NCBI GenBank assembly: GCA_937901895.1 | Contig: CALGTD010000161.1 | Coordinates: 1-59,426 of the forward strand | Direction of reading: 5' to 3' | Source of the DNA: an uncultured Spartobacteria bacterium | Lineage (GTDB): Bacteria; Verrucomicrobiota; Verrucomicrobiia; Chthoniobacterales; JAATET01 | DNA: 59,426 nucleotides | Part shown: in pieces, positions 33,582 through 42,119 of the stretch | How positions within the stretch are numbered: position 1 is the stretch's first letter | How the letters are laid out: each line of letters opens with the position of its first letter | Position numbers and translations under genes: made by a program | The notes under the pieces: model-generated | Database searches by the model: none | What the model saw: the letters and a program-made list of their open reading frames with translations, nothing else | What the model was told of the DNA's origin: nothing

Positions 33582-36230
33582 TCAACCTGCGGTCTGCAAG
33601 CCGACCAGCCGCCGGGCGCTCGCGATGGTGTCGATTTCCGCCACGGTTTTGTCGTCTCGAATCCGCACGATGCGGGGAAAGCGCATGGCGAGGCCGCTCG
33701 CGTGTCGTTTGCTCGGATGGATCGAGTCAAACGCGACCTCGAGAATCACTTCGGGCCGGACCTCGAAGAGACGGCCTTTCTGGCCGGTGATCAGGGCGCG
33801 AAAACGTTCGGTCATTGCGGCAATCTCGGCATCGGTGAGACCGCTGTAGGCCTTGCCGATGACGGCGAGACCACCGTAGTCGTCGCGGACCGCAAACGTG
33901 TAGTCACTGAGGACCGCCTTGCGTTTGCCGTGGCCGTATTCGACCCCGACGACGACCACGTCGAGCGTTGCGAATGCCTTCTTCAGCTTGATCCAGGACA
34001 TTCCACGGCGGCCGGGGGTGTATGGACTGTCGGGCGATTTCGCGATAAGGCCCTCGTTGTTGCGGGCGCGTGCGGCGTCGAATCCCGCATCGATTTCCTC
34101 GGCGGATGTCGCGCGTCCGATGGCAAGGGCGTGGATGGGATGTTGCAGGGAAAGACTGTCGAGATGGGCACGGCGCGCCGAGAGAGGTTCGCGAAAAATG
34201 GAGCGTCCATCGATCCAGAGCACGTCGAACGCGGCGAAGGTCACGGGCACCTCCTCCCGCATGAAGAGGTCGCGTTCCGTGCGGCCGAGCCGCTTCTGCA
34301 ACTCAAAGAAGGGGAGCGCCCGGCCGTTCCGCCACGCCACAATCTCGCCATCCAGGACGAATTCCCCGCGTGCGGCGGAGGCGATCTCCGGAAAGGTTGC
34401 GGTGATGTCGCGAAGATCGCGGGAGTAGATCGCCGTGCGCCCGCCGGAACAATGAAGCTGGGCACGGATGCCATCGAGCTTGTCCTCGAGCCAGACCTCG
34501 GAGGCGCCGTCGGCGGTCATCCGTTGCCAGACGTCGACCGCGGTGGGTTCCGGACTTGCGAGCATCGATTTCACGGGTCGGAAGGGTTGCAACTCGACTT
34601 CGCGGAGCGTGCCTTTGCGGGCGTGCAAGGCCGTCTCCCCGGGATCGCCTGTCAGCATGTGCGCTTCGCGAACGGATTCCGAAGAGACATCGAACGCAGC
34701 GGCGATCGCCTCCTCGACCAGACCTTCCTTGAGACCGATTCGCAGGTCGCCGGTGAGAATTTTCACCAGCGTGCGCGCGTCCCTGGCATTCAGCCCGCGG
34801 AGTTGTTCCTCGAGGACCTCGGTCTTTTGGACCGGGCCCCGTGCAGCGTGGACGCCCTCGAAGAACTCGTGCACCTGCATGAGCGGCACTGCGCCGCGCA
34901 CCGATTGATGAGCAAGCGCTTCTCCAGTCGTGAGCCCAATGTCGTTGTTCCGCCGGGAGATGGCCTGCAAGTCGGATGGCGTGAGCCCGGAAACCGCGAG
35001 CAGGGCGCGTCGAATGACCGCCCAGCCGAGATGCAGCGGGCGGGCGGCCGATTGCGCGAACGCCCGTCCCGTCAGCCACGTCGCGGCAAGCGGGAGGTCC
35101 TCATCGCTTAGCGACTGGAGGTAGGCGGCGAGCAGGCGGATCTTTGCGAGCTTGCCGGTGGATGAGGCGATTTCGTCGCAGAGCGCCGCGAATACGGAGA
35201 ATCCGGTCGCCTCCGGAACGGAGGACGGCAGGTGTCGTCGTGGTGGGGGATTTGACGCGGCGATGGGAAGCTCGAGTTGATCGGCTCCGGTGAGAGCCCA
35301 TGCTTCGACCCCGCGGGCGCGGAGATCCCGCGCAAACTCCCGCGCGAATCCATGGAGTGTGAGCACGCGCCTGGGAGCGACGAGTTCCACGTAGCGCAGG
35401 AGATCGTCGTAGTCGGCGTGGTCGGAGAGCGGAAATGCCGCGTCCACCTGCATGCGATGAATCGCGCCGGGATCCATCGCCCAGCCGGTGAGACTCGCGA
35501 CACGACGGCGTGGAATTTTGCGAAGCGCGTTCGTGGCGCCCGGCGGGCAGATGACAACGCGCCCATCCACGTTCGATGCGTCGTATTTTTCGTAGGGTGG
35601 GAATTCGATGCCCATCGACTCGTAGATGCGCGACATGTTCCAGACGGCGCCGTGCAGCGCGATCGGCAGACCCGCGGCCGAGAGCGCGGCGAGAATTTCC
35701 TGCGACTTTCCGAGCGAGTAACCAAGAAGCACGGGTGTCATGTCGTCTTCGCGCGCTTCCAGACAGAATTTCACGACCCGGCCGATCACTTCATCCGTCG
35801 GAGGAAACACGTAGCGCGGCAGGCCGTAGGTTGTTTCCATAATGAGCGTGTCCGCCCGGGCGGGTTCGGCACGTTCACTGCTGAGGCCGGGGCGCAGCTT
35901 GAAGTCGCCGGTGTAGAGCAGGGAGCCGGAGTCGGTGCGGAGCAGGCATTGCGCGGAACCGAGCACGTGTCCGGCCGGCAGCAACTCGATCTCGAAATTT
36001 CGAAGCCGCTTCGGCTGGCGGAATGGCAGCACGATTTCGCGTCCGGCGGGGTCGCCCATGCGCGCGCGCATCAGCCGGGACGTGGCCTCGGTGAGGATCG
36101 TCTCGGTATGGCGCCCGGTGTGGTCGCTGTGCGCATGGGAGACGAACGCGAACTCCCGCGGTCCACGCGGGTCGAGCCAGAGCCCCAGCGCAGGCAGGTG
36201 CACGCCCTGTTCGTAGCGGACCTCGATCAT
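33582..36230 (-). CDS. Fusion of MBL/beta-CASP-type DNA exonuclease and ATP-dependent DNA ligase
   Basis: 882 residues. Residues 1-320: metallo-beta-lactamase nuclease with SHAHSDH (His32, His34, Asp36, His37), LPAGHVLGSAQ (His88), YTGDF (Asp109) and PLSDHADY (His271), as in the exonucleases genetically linked to ligases. Residues about 340-882: ATP-dependent ligase with a helical N-domain, motif I EDKLDG (adenylated Lys584), FVLDGEIV, NEGLIAKSPDSPYTPG and SWIKLKK, then an OB-fold C-terminal part. In most bacteria these are separate neighbouring genes, along with an Lhr-type helicase and a phosphoesterase; those are not seen here. The fused protein should trim and seal DNA ends. Confidence 0.93.
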   Translation of the reverse strand: MIEVRYEQGVHLPALGLWLDPRGPREFAFVSHAHSDHTGRHTETILTEATSRLMRARMGDPAGREIVLPFRQPKRLRNFEIELLPAGHVLGSAQCLLRTDSGSLLYTGDFKLRPGLSSERAEPARADTLIMETTYGLPRYVFPPTDEVIGRVVKFCLEAREDDMTPVLLGYSLGKSQEILAALSAAGLPIALHGAVWNMSRIYESMGIEFPPYEKYDASNVDGRVVICPPGATNALRKIPRRRVASLTGWAMDPGAIHRMQVDAAFPLSDHADYDDLLRYVELVAPRRVLTLHGFAREFARDLRARGVEAWALTGADQLELPIAASNPPPRRHLPSSVPEATGFSVFAALCDEIASSTGKLAKIRLLAAYLQSLSDEDLPLAATWLTGRAFAQSAARPLHLGWAVIRRALLAVSGLTPSDLQAISRRNNDIGLTTGEALAHQSVRGAVPLMQVHEFFEGVHAARGPVQKTEVLEEQLRGLNARDARTLVKILTGDLRIGLKEGLVEEAIAAAFDVSSESVREAHMLTGDPGETALHARKGTLREVELQPFRPVKSMLASPEPTAVDVWQRMTADGASEVWLEDKLDGIRAQLHCSGGRTAIYSRDLRDITATFPEIASAARGEFVLDGEIVAWRNGRALPFFELQKRLGRTERDLFMREEVPVTFAAFDVLWIDGRSIFREPLSARRAHLDSLSLQHPIHALAIGRATSAEEIDAGFDAARARNNEGLIAKSPDSPYTPGRRGMSWIKLKKAFATLDVVVVGVEYGHGKRKAVLSDYTFAVRDDYGGLAVIGKAYSGLTDAEIAAMTERFRALITGQKGRLFEVRPEVILEVAFDSIHPSKRHASGLAMRFPRIVRIRDDKTVAEIDTIASARRLVGLQTAG

Positions 36231-36366
36231 CGTCCTCCCTTGTTCATCGTCGTTCCGACGGCGACCGGTTCCCCGATCCGGTAGGGCGGAGCAGGTGCGG
36301 AACGATGCACCTGCCCCGGATCACGATGATTTCACGGCACCGCATGGCCGCAATGCGCGGCGGGGT

Positions 36367-37800
36367 TTACACCGCGGTTTCCTCGTCCGGCGAGGCGGCT
36401 TTCACGGCATCGGAGGTGTCGACTTTTGCGGAGACCTTGTCCCAGAAGAATGCCGCGAAGATGACGAGAATCACGGCTGCCATTCCTGCTGGAAAGATCC
36501 AGTAGTTCTTCCACTCGGTCATCGCGGTGGAAATGAGCGACGGGTCGACTCCCTGCGGATACCCCTTGCCGAACATGCCGGTGAGGCTTTCGAGGAATGT
36601 CGGCGGAGGCTGATCGCCGAGAGCGCGCTTGATGTCCTCCATGAGGGCGGGTTGTGCCGCGGGGGCTGCACCGAAGGCACCGAAGGTGTTCGGCAGCGCG
36701 ATGTTCGTGAACGGGAAATTTCCGCCGAATGCCATGCGGAATCCGAAGAACATTCCAACGCCTTGAGTGAGGAAAACGAGCAGCGATTGCGCCTGACCGC
36801 GAATCGCCGCAGGGGCCTTCTTGTCCGTGTAGATGAAGCCGGTGACGAAGAAAAAGTCGTAGCAGACGCCGTGAAGTGCGACGCCGAGGAGGAGCATCCA
36901 TGCGACCTGGTCCGGAGCTCCGAACGCGAACAATGCATAGCGCAGGACCCATGCCGCCATGCCCACAAGGAGCATCACCTTCACCCCGAGTTTCCGGAAG
37001 AAGAACGGGATGAGGATCATGAAGAAGATCTCGGACATCTGGCCGAGCGTCATCGTCGAACCCGGCTCGCGGAAGCCCGCCGCGCCGAGGAACGCGGAGG
37101 TCTGGCCGTAGTAGTAGGCGAGCGGAATGCAGATCAGCGTCGAGCAGATCGCGAAGACCAGGAACGGAGGATTCTTGAGGAGCTTGAGCGCGTCGACCAT
37201 CAGCAGCGATCCGAGATCGAGCGGCTTGTCCTTTGCCGGAGGCGGGGTGTGCGGCAGCGTGAAGCTGTAGAGGCCGAGCGCGAAGCTGGAGATCGCGCCG
37301 AGCCAGAAGATGTTCAACGACGCGGACCATCCCGCAGCGCCCAGCACGAGTCCGGCGACGATCCAGCCGATCGTCCCCCACACGCGGGCCTTCGGGAAAT
37401 CCTCCTGCGCAAGGTGCGTGAACGTGATCGAGTTGCCGAGGCCGAGCGTCGGCATGTAGCAGAGCATGTAGGCGATCATCAGCCACACGACGAGACCACC
37501 GCTTTCCGCGCCGCGCGGAGCGATGATCGCCACCGCGGACATGATCGCCCCGCCGAGGAGCATGAGGATGCCCATGACCTTCTCGGAGGCGAACAGACGG
37601 TCCGCGATCAGGCCGAGAAACAGCGGGGCGATGATTGCGGCGATCGGAGCGCTTTCGTAGGCCCCGCCGACATAGTCGGCGAGGTTGTTGCTGCCCATGG
37701 CGAGGGCAAGGGTGACGAACCACGATCCCCAGGCAAAAAACTGGAGAAACATCATCACCGAAAGGCGCAGCGTGGCAGAGGATGGTCTGGGTGTAGTCAT
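36367..37800 (-). CDS. MFS nucleoside-permease-like transporter
   Basis: 477 residues from the ATG at 37800. About twelve membrane spans. The opening LRLSVMMFLQFFAWGSWFVTLALAMG and the PLFLGLIADRLFASEKVMG loop match the nucleoside:H+ symporter (NupG/XapB) branch of the major facilitator family, common in Verrucomicrobiota and Planctomycetes. A long soluble loop (about 360-430) before the last span is unusual, and the C-terminal tail is acidic. Substrate likely a nucleoside or sugar. It stands alone and ends 136 bp from the ligase gene start. Confidence 0.85.
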   Translation of the reverse strand: MTTPRPSSATLRLSVMMFLQFFAWGSWFVTLALAMGSNNLADYVGGAYESAPIAAIIAPLFLGLIADRLFASEKVMGILMLLGGAIMSAVAIIAPRGAESGGLVVWLMIAYMLCYMPTLGLGNSITFTHLAQEDFPKARVWGTIGWIVAGLVLGAAGWSASLNIFWLGAISSFALGLYSFTLPHTPPPAKDKPLDLGSLLMVDALKLLKNPPFLVFAICSTLICIPLAYYYGQTSAFLGAAGFREPGSTMTLGQMSEIFFMILIPFFFRKLGVKVMLLVGMAAWVLRYALFAFGAPDQVAWMLLLGVALHGVCYDFFFVTGFIYTDKKAPAAIRGQAQSLLVFLTQGVGMFFGFRMAFGGNFPFTNIALPNTFGAFGAAPAAQPALMEDIKRALGDQPPPTFLESLTGMFGKGYPQGVDPSLISTAMTEWKNYWIFPAGMAAVILVIFAAFFWDKVSAKVDTSDAVKAASPDEETAV

Positions 37801-37940
37801 GGGGTGGAATCGACCCCAGCAGCCCAAACGAAAGCGCCGCCTCTGACAAGGCGAATGGCGGGACGAGTTGGATCAACGTGTTTTTGCGTCGGGGGCGCCC
37901 CCGACTTGGCAGGCGACGCGCGGAGGTTTCTAATCGCGCC

Positions 37941-38621
37941 ATGAAACTCACCTACTTCGGACATTCCTGCTTCTCCGTTGAGATCGCTGGCAAGAAGCTC
38001 CTCTTCGATCCGTTCATCCGCGCGAACGATCTCGCGAAGTCGGTGGATGTCGACGCGATCCAGGCGGACTACATTCTGATTTCGCACGGACACTTCGATC
38101 ACGTAGAAGACGCCGCGGCGATCGCGAAGCGAACGGGTGCGAAGCTGATCTCGAACTTTGAGATCGTGCAGTGGTTCGGAAACCAGGGCGTCACGAATGG
38201 CCACCCGATGAACCACGGCGGAGGTTTCGATTTCGAATTTGGCCGGGTGAAATACGTAAAGGCGGTCCATTCGAGCGTCCTCCCCGACGGGACGTATGGA
38301 GGAAATCCGGGCGGCTTCGTCGTGGATGCGGCCGAAGGTGCGTTCTACTACTCGGGCGACACGGCTCTGACGATGGACATGGAGCTGATCGGCGAGGAGT
38401 TCGATCTGCGCTTTGCCGTGCTTCCGGTCGGCGACAACTTCACGATGGGAGCCGCGGATGCCGCGAAGGCCGCTGGCTTCGTGGGAGTGAGCGAGGTGGT
38501 CGGAGTCCATTACGACACGTTTCCGCCGATCCGGATCGACCACGATGCGGCACGCGCGGTGTTCGAGAAGTCCGGATTGCAGCTGCACCTGCTCGACATC
38601 GGGGCGAGCCGCGATTTTTGA
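37941..38621 (+). CDS. Metal-dependent hydrolase, metallo-beta-lactamase fold (UPF0173/UlaG-like)
   Basis: 226 residues from the ATG at 37941. Motifs: MKLTYFGHSCFSVE at the start, LLFDPFI, ISHGHFDHVED (HxHxDH metal site), KAVHSS, YYSGDTALTMDMELI and VGVHYDTFPPI. This group includes L-ascorbate-6-phosphate lactonase UlaG; the true substrate here cannot be told. Same direction as the ACT gene, 42 bp downstream. Confidence 0.92.
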   Translation: MKLTYFGHSCFSVEIAGKKLLFDPFIRANDLAKSVDVDAIQADYILISHGHFDHVEDAAAIAKRTGAKLISNFEIVQWFGNQGVTNGHPMNHGGGFDFEFGRVKYVKAVHSSVLPDGTYGGNPGGFVVDAAEGAFYYSGDTALTMDMELIGEEFDLRFAVLPVGDNFTMGAADAAKAAGFVGVSEVVGVHYDTFPPIRIDHDAARAVFEKSGLQLHLLDIGASRDF

Positions 38622-38663
38622 CGCGACGTTTGAAGAGCCACGCCTAGACTCCGTGCCGTCCGC

Positions 38664-39065
38664 ATGAAGATCGTCCAGCAACTCGCGCTGTTTCTGCACA
38701 ACCGCCCCGGCACGCTGGCGGCGGTGTGCGATGCGCTGGCGGAGGCCAAGATCAATATCTACGGCATGAGCGTCGCCGACACGGTGGATCATGCGGTTGT
38801 GCGCATGGTGGTCAGCGACCCCCGCCGCGCGCTGCACATTTTCGAATCGCACGGAACGCTCGCTCTGGAGAGCGACGTGCTGATGATCGAAAACGAGAAC
38901 CGTCCCGGCATGCTCTCGCGGATCGCGAAGGTGCTCGCCGAGAAAAGCATCAACATCGAGTATGCCTATCTCGCCTCCCTGCCAAGTGCGCGAAAGGGGC
39001 TGCTCATTCTGCGGCCGAGTGATGCGAAAAAGGCACTTCGGGCCCTGAAGGTCATCGGTTTTTAA
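38664..39065 (+). CDS. Tandem ACT-domain protein
   Basis: 133 residues, two ACT units in tandem (about 1-65 and 68-133). Typical ligand turn LFLHNRPGTLAAVCDAL in the first and NENRPGMLSRIAKVLAEKSINIEY in the second. These small proteins bind an amino acid and often act as regulators. The partner is unknown. Lies between the MBL-fold hydrolase and the FIST sensor, all reading the same way. Confidence 0.9.
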   Translation: MKIVQQLALFLHNRPGTLAAVCDALAEAKINIYGMSVADTVDHAVVRMVVSDPRRALHIFESHGTLALESDVLMIENENRPGMLSRIAKVLAEKSINIEYAYLASLPSARKGLLILRPSDAKKALRALKVIGF

Positions 39066-39104
39066 TTCCCGTTGTGCAACGTTGCGTCGCGCAGCGTGTC
39101 TAAG

Positions 39105-39135
39105 TTGACAGGCACTTTTGCCGAAGGATTATCTT
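39105..39135 (+). promoter_or_regulatory. Possible promoter of the FIST-efflux genes
   Basis: TTGACA at 39105-39110 with TTATCT/TATCTT at 39129-39135, spacing 18-19 bp, longer than ideal. It lies directly before the FIST start, so the transcript would be almost leaderless, yet a ribosome-binding site GAAGGA (39123-39128) lies in the same stretch. Tentative. Confidence 0.3.
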
Positions 39136-39138
39136 TAT

Positions 39139-40305
39139 ATGCCAAACCGTTCCGTTTCCGTAATGCATGACGGCCCGTGGTCGGAGGACGCCGTCCGCGA
39201 GACGGTGGCACGACTTCATGCCGAGCTCGGCGGGCCTGCGAATGTCGCATTCGCATTCGTCACGCCTGACTACATCCCGCATCTTGCCGATTTCTGTGAC
39301 ACCGTGCGCGTGGACGGTCACGTTCTCGACGTGGCCGGATGCACCGGCAGCGGGATGACATTCAACGAGGTTGAGAAGGAGGGGGGCTCGGGTTTCACGC
39401 TGCTGGCGATCCGTTCCGACGAGACGAAATTTTTCATTCACGAACTCCCGAATGATCTCGTGGAGCGCGCGGACAGTCCGGATTTCTGGCGGCGGACGCT
39501 TCCCGAGGCAACCGGCTGGATCCTGCTTACGAATCCATTTGGATTCGGCGTCGACGACTGGCTTGTGGACTGGAATGCGGCATTTCCCGGCGTGCCCACC
39601 GTGGGCGGCCTTGCCAGCGGCGGTCGGGAGGCGGAGGAGATTGCGGTGTTTCTCAACGGCCGCGTGATCGATGGCGGCGTGCTCGTCGGGCTTTCCGGCG
39701 GTTCGCTGCGGTTGCTGCCGGTGGTCAGTCAGGGATGCCGGCCGATCGGCGAACCGCTCCCGGTGACGCGCGCAGAGGACAACGTGATCTTTGCGCTCGG
39801 CTCACGTCCGGCCTACCAGGCGCTCGAGACGGCCTTTCAGTCGCTTACCGAGAAGGAGCGTTCGCACGCGCAGGGTAATCTCTTCGCGGGTCTCGCGAAC
39901 AATGAATACGTCGAGGAGTTTCGTCCCGGCGACTTCATGATTCGCAACATCCTTGGCGCGGATCCGGACTCGGGGGCCGTTGTTATTGCGGGCATTCCCC
40001 GGATTGGTCAGACCGTGCAGTATCAAATCCGGGACCGCCAGTCGGCCACGACCGATTTGCGTCGCGCTCTGGGGATGGCAACCTCATCCGGCAAGCCGGT
40101 GGGGTCCCTTCTTTTCTGCTGCACCGGCAGGGGCGCCGAGTTCTTCGGAGCGCCCGGTCACGACGCCGGCATGGTTGAGAATGTGCTCGGCGCGCATCCT
40201 TCCGCCGGACTTTTCTGCAACGGCGAAGTCGGACCGCTGGCCGGGCGAAACTGCGTGCACGGCTACACCGCGTCGTGCGCGATTTTCGTCGACGGGGATC
40301 GCTGA
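39139..40305 (+). CDS. FIST-domain (FIST_N/FIST_C) sensory protein
   Basis: 388 residues from the ATG at 39139, with GAAGGA 10 bp upstream; an in-frame TTG at 39118 is less likely. N-terminal FIST_N (about 20-210: GCTGSGMTF, LLTNPFGFGVDDWL and VGGLASGGREAEEIAVFLNG) and C-terminal FIST_C (about 225-385: GNLFAGLANNEYVEEF, RNILGADPDSGAVVIAG, LLFCCTGRG and FCNGEVGPLAG). FIST domains bind small ligands, possibly amino acids. It is soluble with no effector domain. It immediately precedes the efflux adaptor (1-bp gap between stop and start), so ligand sensing and export may be linked. Confidence 0.88.
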   Translation: MPNRSVSVMHDGPWSEDAVRETVARLHAELGGPANVAFAFVTPDYIPHLADFCDTVRVDGHVLDVAGCTGSGMTFNEVEKEGGSGFTLLAIRSDETKFFIHELPNDLVERADSPDFWRRTLPEATGWILLTNPFGFGVDDWLVDWNAAFPGVPTVGGLASGGREAEEIAVFLNGRVIDGGVLVGLSGGSLRLLPVVSQGCRPIGEPLPVTRAEDNVIFALGSRPAYQALETAFQSLTEKERSHAQGNLFAGLANNEYVEEFRPGDFMIRNILGADPDSGAVVIAGIPRIGQTVQYQIRDRQSATTDLRRALGMATSSGKPVGSLLFCCTGRGAEFFGAPGHDAGMVENVLGAHPSAGLFCNGEVGPLAGRNCVHGYTASCAIFVDGDR

Positions 40306-40306
40306 C

Positions 40307-41410
40307 ATGGCGGGAAGGAAATCGAAACTCCCGGCCGTCTTTCTTGTTCTCGCGCTGGCAGCAGCCGGAGGTGCCGCGTGGTATCTGCTCGGCGGACGTG
40401 GCAACGAGAATGGCGACGAGATCCCCGCGGCGCTCGTATCTTCCGTCCAGCGGCGCGATATCGAGACGAAGCTTCTGCTCTCGGGGGAAGTGATTCCCGC
40501 CTTTCAGGTCGAGGTGAAGCCCGAGGTCGGCGGCAAGATCAAATCCATCCATGTCGAGACCGGGCAGACCGTGAAAAAGGGCGATCTCCTCGTGGTGATC
40601 GACGACACGGATCTCCAGACCGAGAAAGCCTCGGCGCTGACCGACATCGAAGGGGCGCGCATCGCCGTGGAAAAGAATCGCGGAAACTACGAGCGAGCAA
40701 AGGCGCTCTACGACGAGAAGCTCATCAGCAAGGAGATCTTCGACAACCTCGAGGCCGACCTCCGCATTTCCGAGAACGCGCTCGAGAAGGCGCAGAGCCG
40801 GTTGCAGTCCGTCGAGGACCGCCTCAGCAAGACGCGGATCGTCGCACCCGCCGACGGCACGGTGCTCGAGATTCCGGTCGACGAGGGACTCGTGGTGACC
40901 GCCGCCGCGAGTGTGAACTCCGGCTCGGTGCTGATGACCTTTGCGAGCCTGACCCAGCTGCTGATCGACACGCACGTCAACCAGATGGACATCGGCAAGG
41001 TGAAGCCCGGGCAGGAGGTGATTGTGCAGATGCAGGGCGACGATCCCGAGCCCATCCGTGCGCGGATCAACTTTGTCGCTCCGCTGGCGACCGTGAAGAA
41101 CAACATCAAGGGGTTCAAGGTCGAGGCCGTCATCGAGGACGACAGCGGCCGGCTGAAGCCGGGCATGTCCGTGAGCATGACGCTGCCGATCGGCGAGGCG
41201 CACGATGCATTGAGCGTGCCGGTAGCCGCCGTCTTCCACGAGAAGAACGAGCACGTCGTCTACGTCCGGACCCCCGGGGCGCGCACGCCGGATCGTCGCA
41301 AGGTCGAGGTAGGCATCTCCAATCTTGCCTTCGCCGAGATCAAGTCGGGCCTCAGCGAGGGCGAGGAGATCCTGCTCGTGGATCCGAAGCTCATGGACAA
41401 CCGTTCCTGA
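40307..41410 (+). CDS. MacA-like periplasmic adaptor (HlyD/RND family)
   Basis: 367 residues from the ATG at 40307. One N-terminal membrane span (about 9-27). Lipoyl/barrel-sandwich halves (VKPEVGGKIKSIHVETGQTVKKGD and RIVAPADGTVLEIPVDEGL, in parts) flank a coiled-coil hairpin (about 98-165), followed by a beta-barrel and membrane-proximal domain (KPGMSVSMTLPIG). It bridges the inner-membrane MacB pair to the outer-membrane channel. Next gene is the ATPase, 4 bp on. Confidence 0.9.
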   Translation: MAGRKSKLPAVFLVLALAAAGGAAWYLLGGRGNENGDEIPAALVSSVQRRDIETKLLLSGEVIPAFQVEVKPEVGGKIKSIHVETGQTVKKGDLLVVIDDTDLQTEKASALTDIEGARIAVEKNRGNYERAKALYDEKLISKEIFDNLEADLRISENALEKAQSRLQSVEDRLSKTRIVAPADGTVLEIPVDEGLVVTAAASVNSGSVLMTFASLTQLLIDTHVNQMDIGKVKPGQEVIVQMQGDDPEPIRARINFVAPLATVKNNIKGFKVEAVIEDDSGRLKPGMSVSMTLPIGEAHDALSVPVAAVFHEKNEHVVYVRTPGARTPDRRKVEVGISNLAFAEIKSGLSEGEEILLVDPKLMDNRS

Positions 41411-41414
41411 ACGC

Positions 41415-42119
41415 GTGACCCAGGTTTTCCTCGAGGACGTCCGGAAGTATTACACCCTCGGAGGGCAGGAAATCCGCGCGCTCGACGGCGTTTCGCTCAA
41501 AATCGAGGCCGGGGAGTTCGTGGCGATCATCGGTCCGAGCGGAAGCGGCAAGTCGACGCTGATGCATCTGCTCGGCTGTCTCGACACGCCGACGTCCGGC
41601 CGGATCGAGATTTGCGGGCATGACGTCGCGAAGGCCGATGCGAATCAACTGGCGGACATTCGCAACCGCGAAATTGGTTTCGTTTTCCAGTCGTTCAATC
41701 TGCTTCCGCGACTGAACGTCGTCGAAAACGTCGAGGTCCCCATGATTTATACCGGCGCTCCCGCGAGTGTTCGTCGCGCGCGGGCCCGGGAACTCGTGGA
41801 GAAGGTGGGACTTGGTGAGCGGATGAAAAACCGGCCGACCCAGCTCAGCGGCGGTCAATGTCAGCGCGTCGCCATTGCCCGTGCCCTCGTGAATGACCCG
41901 AAAATCGTTTTCGGTGACGAGCCGACGGGGAATCTCGACAGCCACACCGGTGAGTTGATCCTCCACATGTTCACCGAGCTGAACGCCGCGGGCCGCACGG
42001 TCGTTCTCGTCACGCACGATCCCGAGGTGGCGGCTGTCACGCATCGCGTCATCGAGATCCGCGATGGGAAGATCCGGCGGGAATACGATCCGCGCAAAAC
42101 GCGAGGCGCTGCGTCGTGA
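41415..42119 (+). CDS. MacB-type ABC transporter ATP-binding protein
   Basis: 234 residues from a GTG at 41415. Walker A GPSGSGKST, Q-loop VFQSFNLLPRL, signature LSGGQCQRVAIARAL, Walker B IVFGDEPTGNLD and switch His (VTHD). This is the MacB/LolD subclass of ATPases. The stop overlaps the permease start by one base (TGATG). The tail is short and basic. Confidence 0.93.
   Translation: MTQVFLEDVRKYYTLGGQEIRALDGVSLKIEAGEFVAIIGPSGSGKSTLMHLLGCLDTPTSGRIEICGHDVAKADANQLADIRNREIGFVFQSFNLLPRLNVVENVEVPMIYTGAPASVRRARARELVEKVGLGERMKNRPTQLSGGQCQRVAIARALVNDPKIVFGDEPTGNLDSHTGELILHMFTELNAAGRTVVLVTHDPEVAAVTHRVIEIRDGKIRREYDPRKTRGAAS

Noticed and set aside
39105..39125. Sigma54-type -24/-12 element before the FIST gene
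   Set aside because: GGCAC is present but the GG-N10-GC spacing does not hold.
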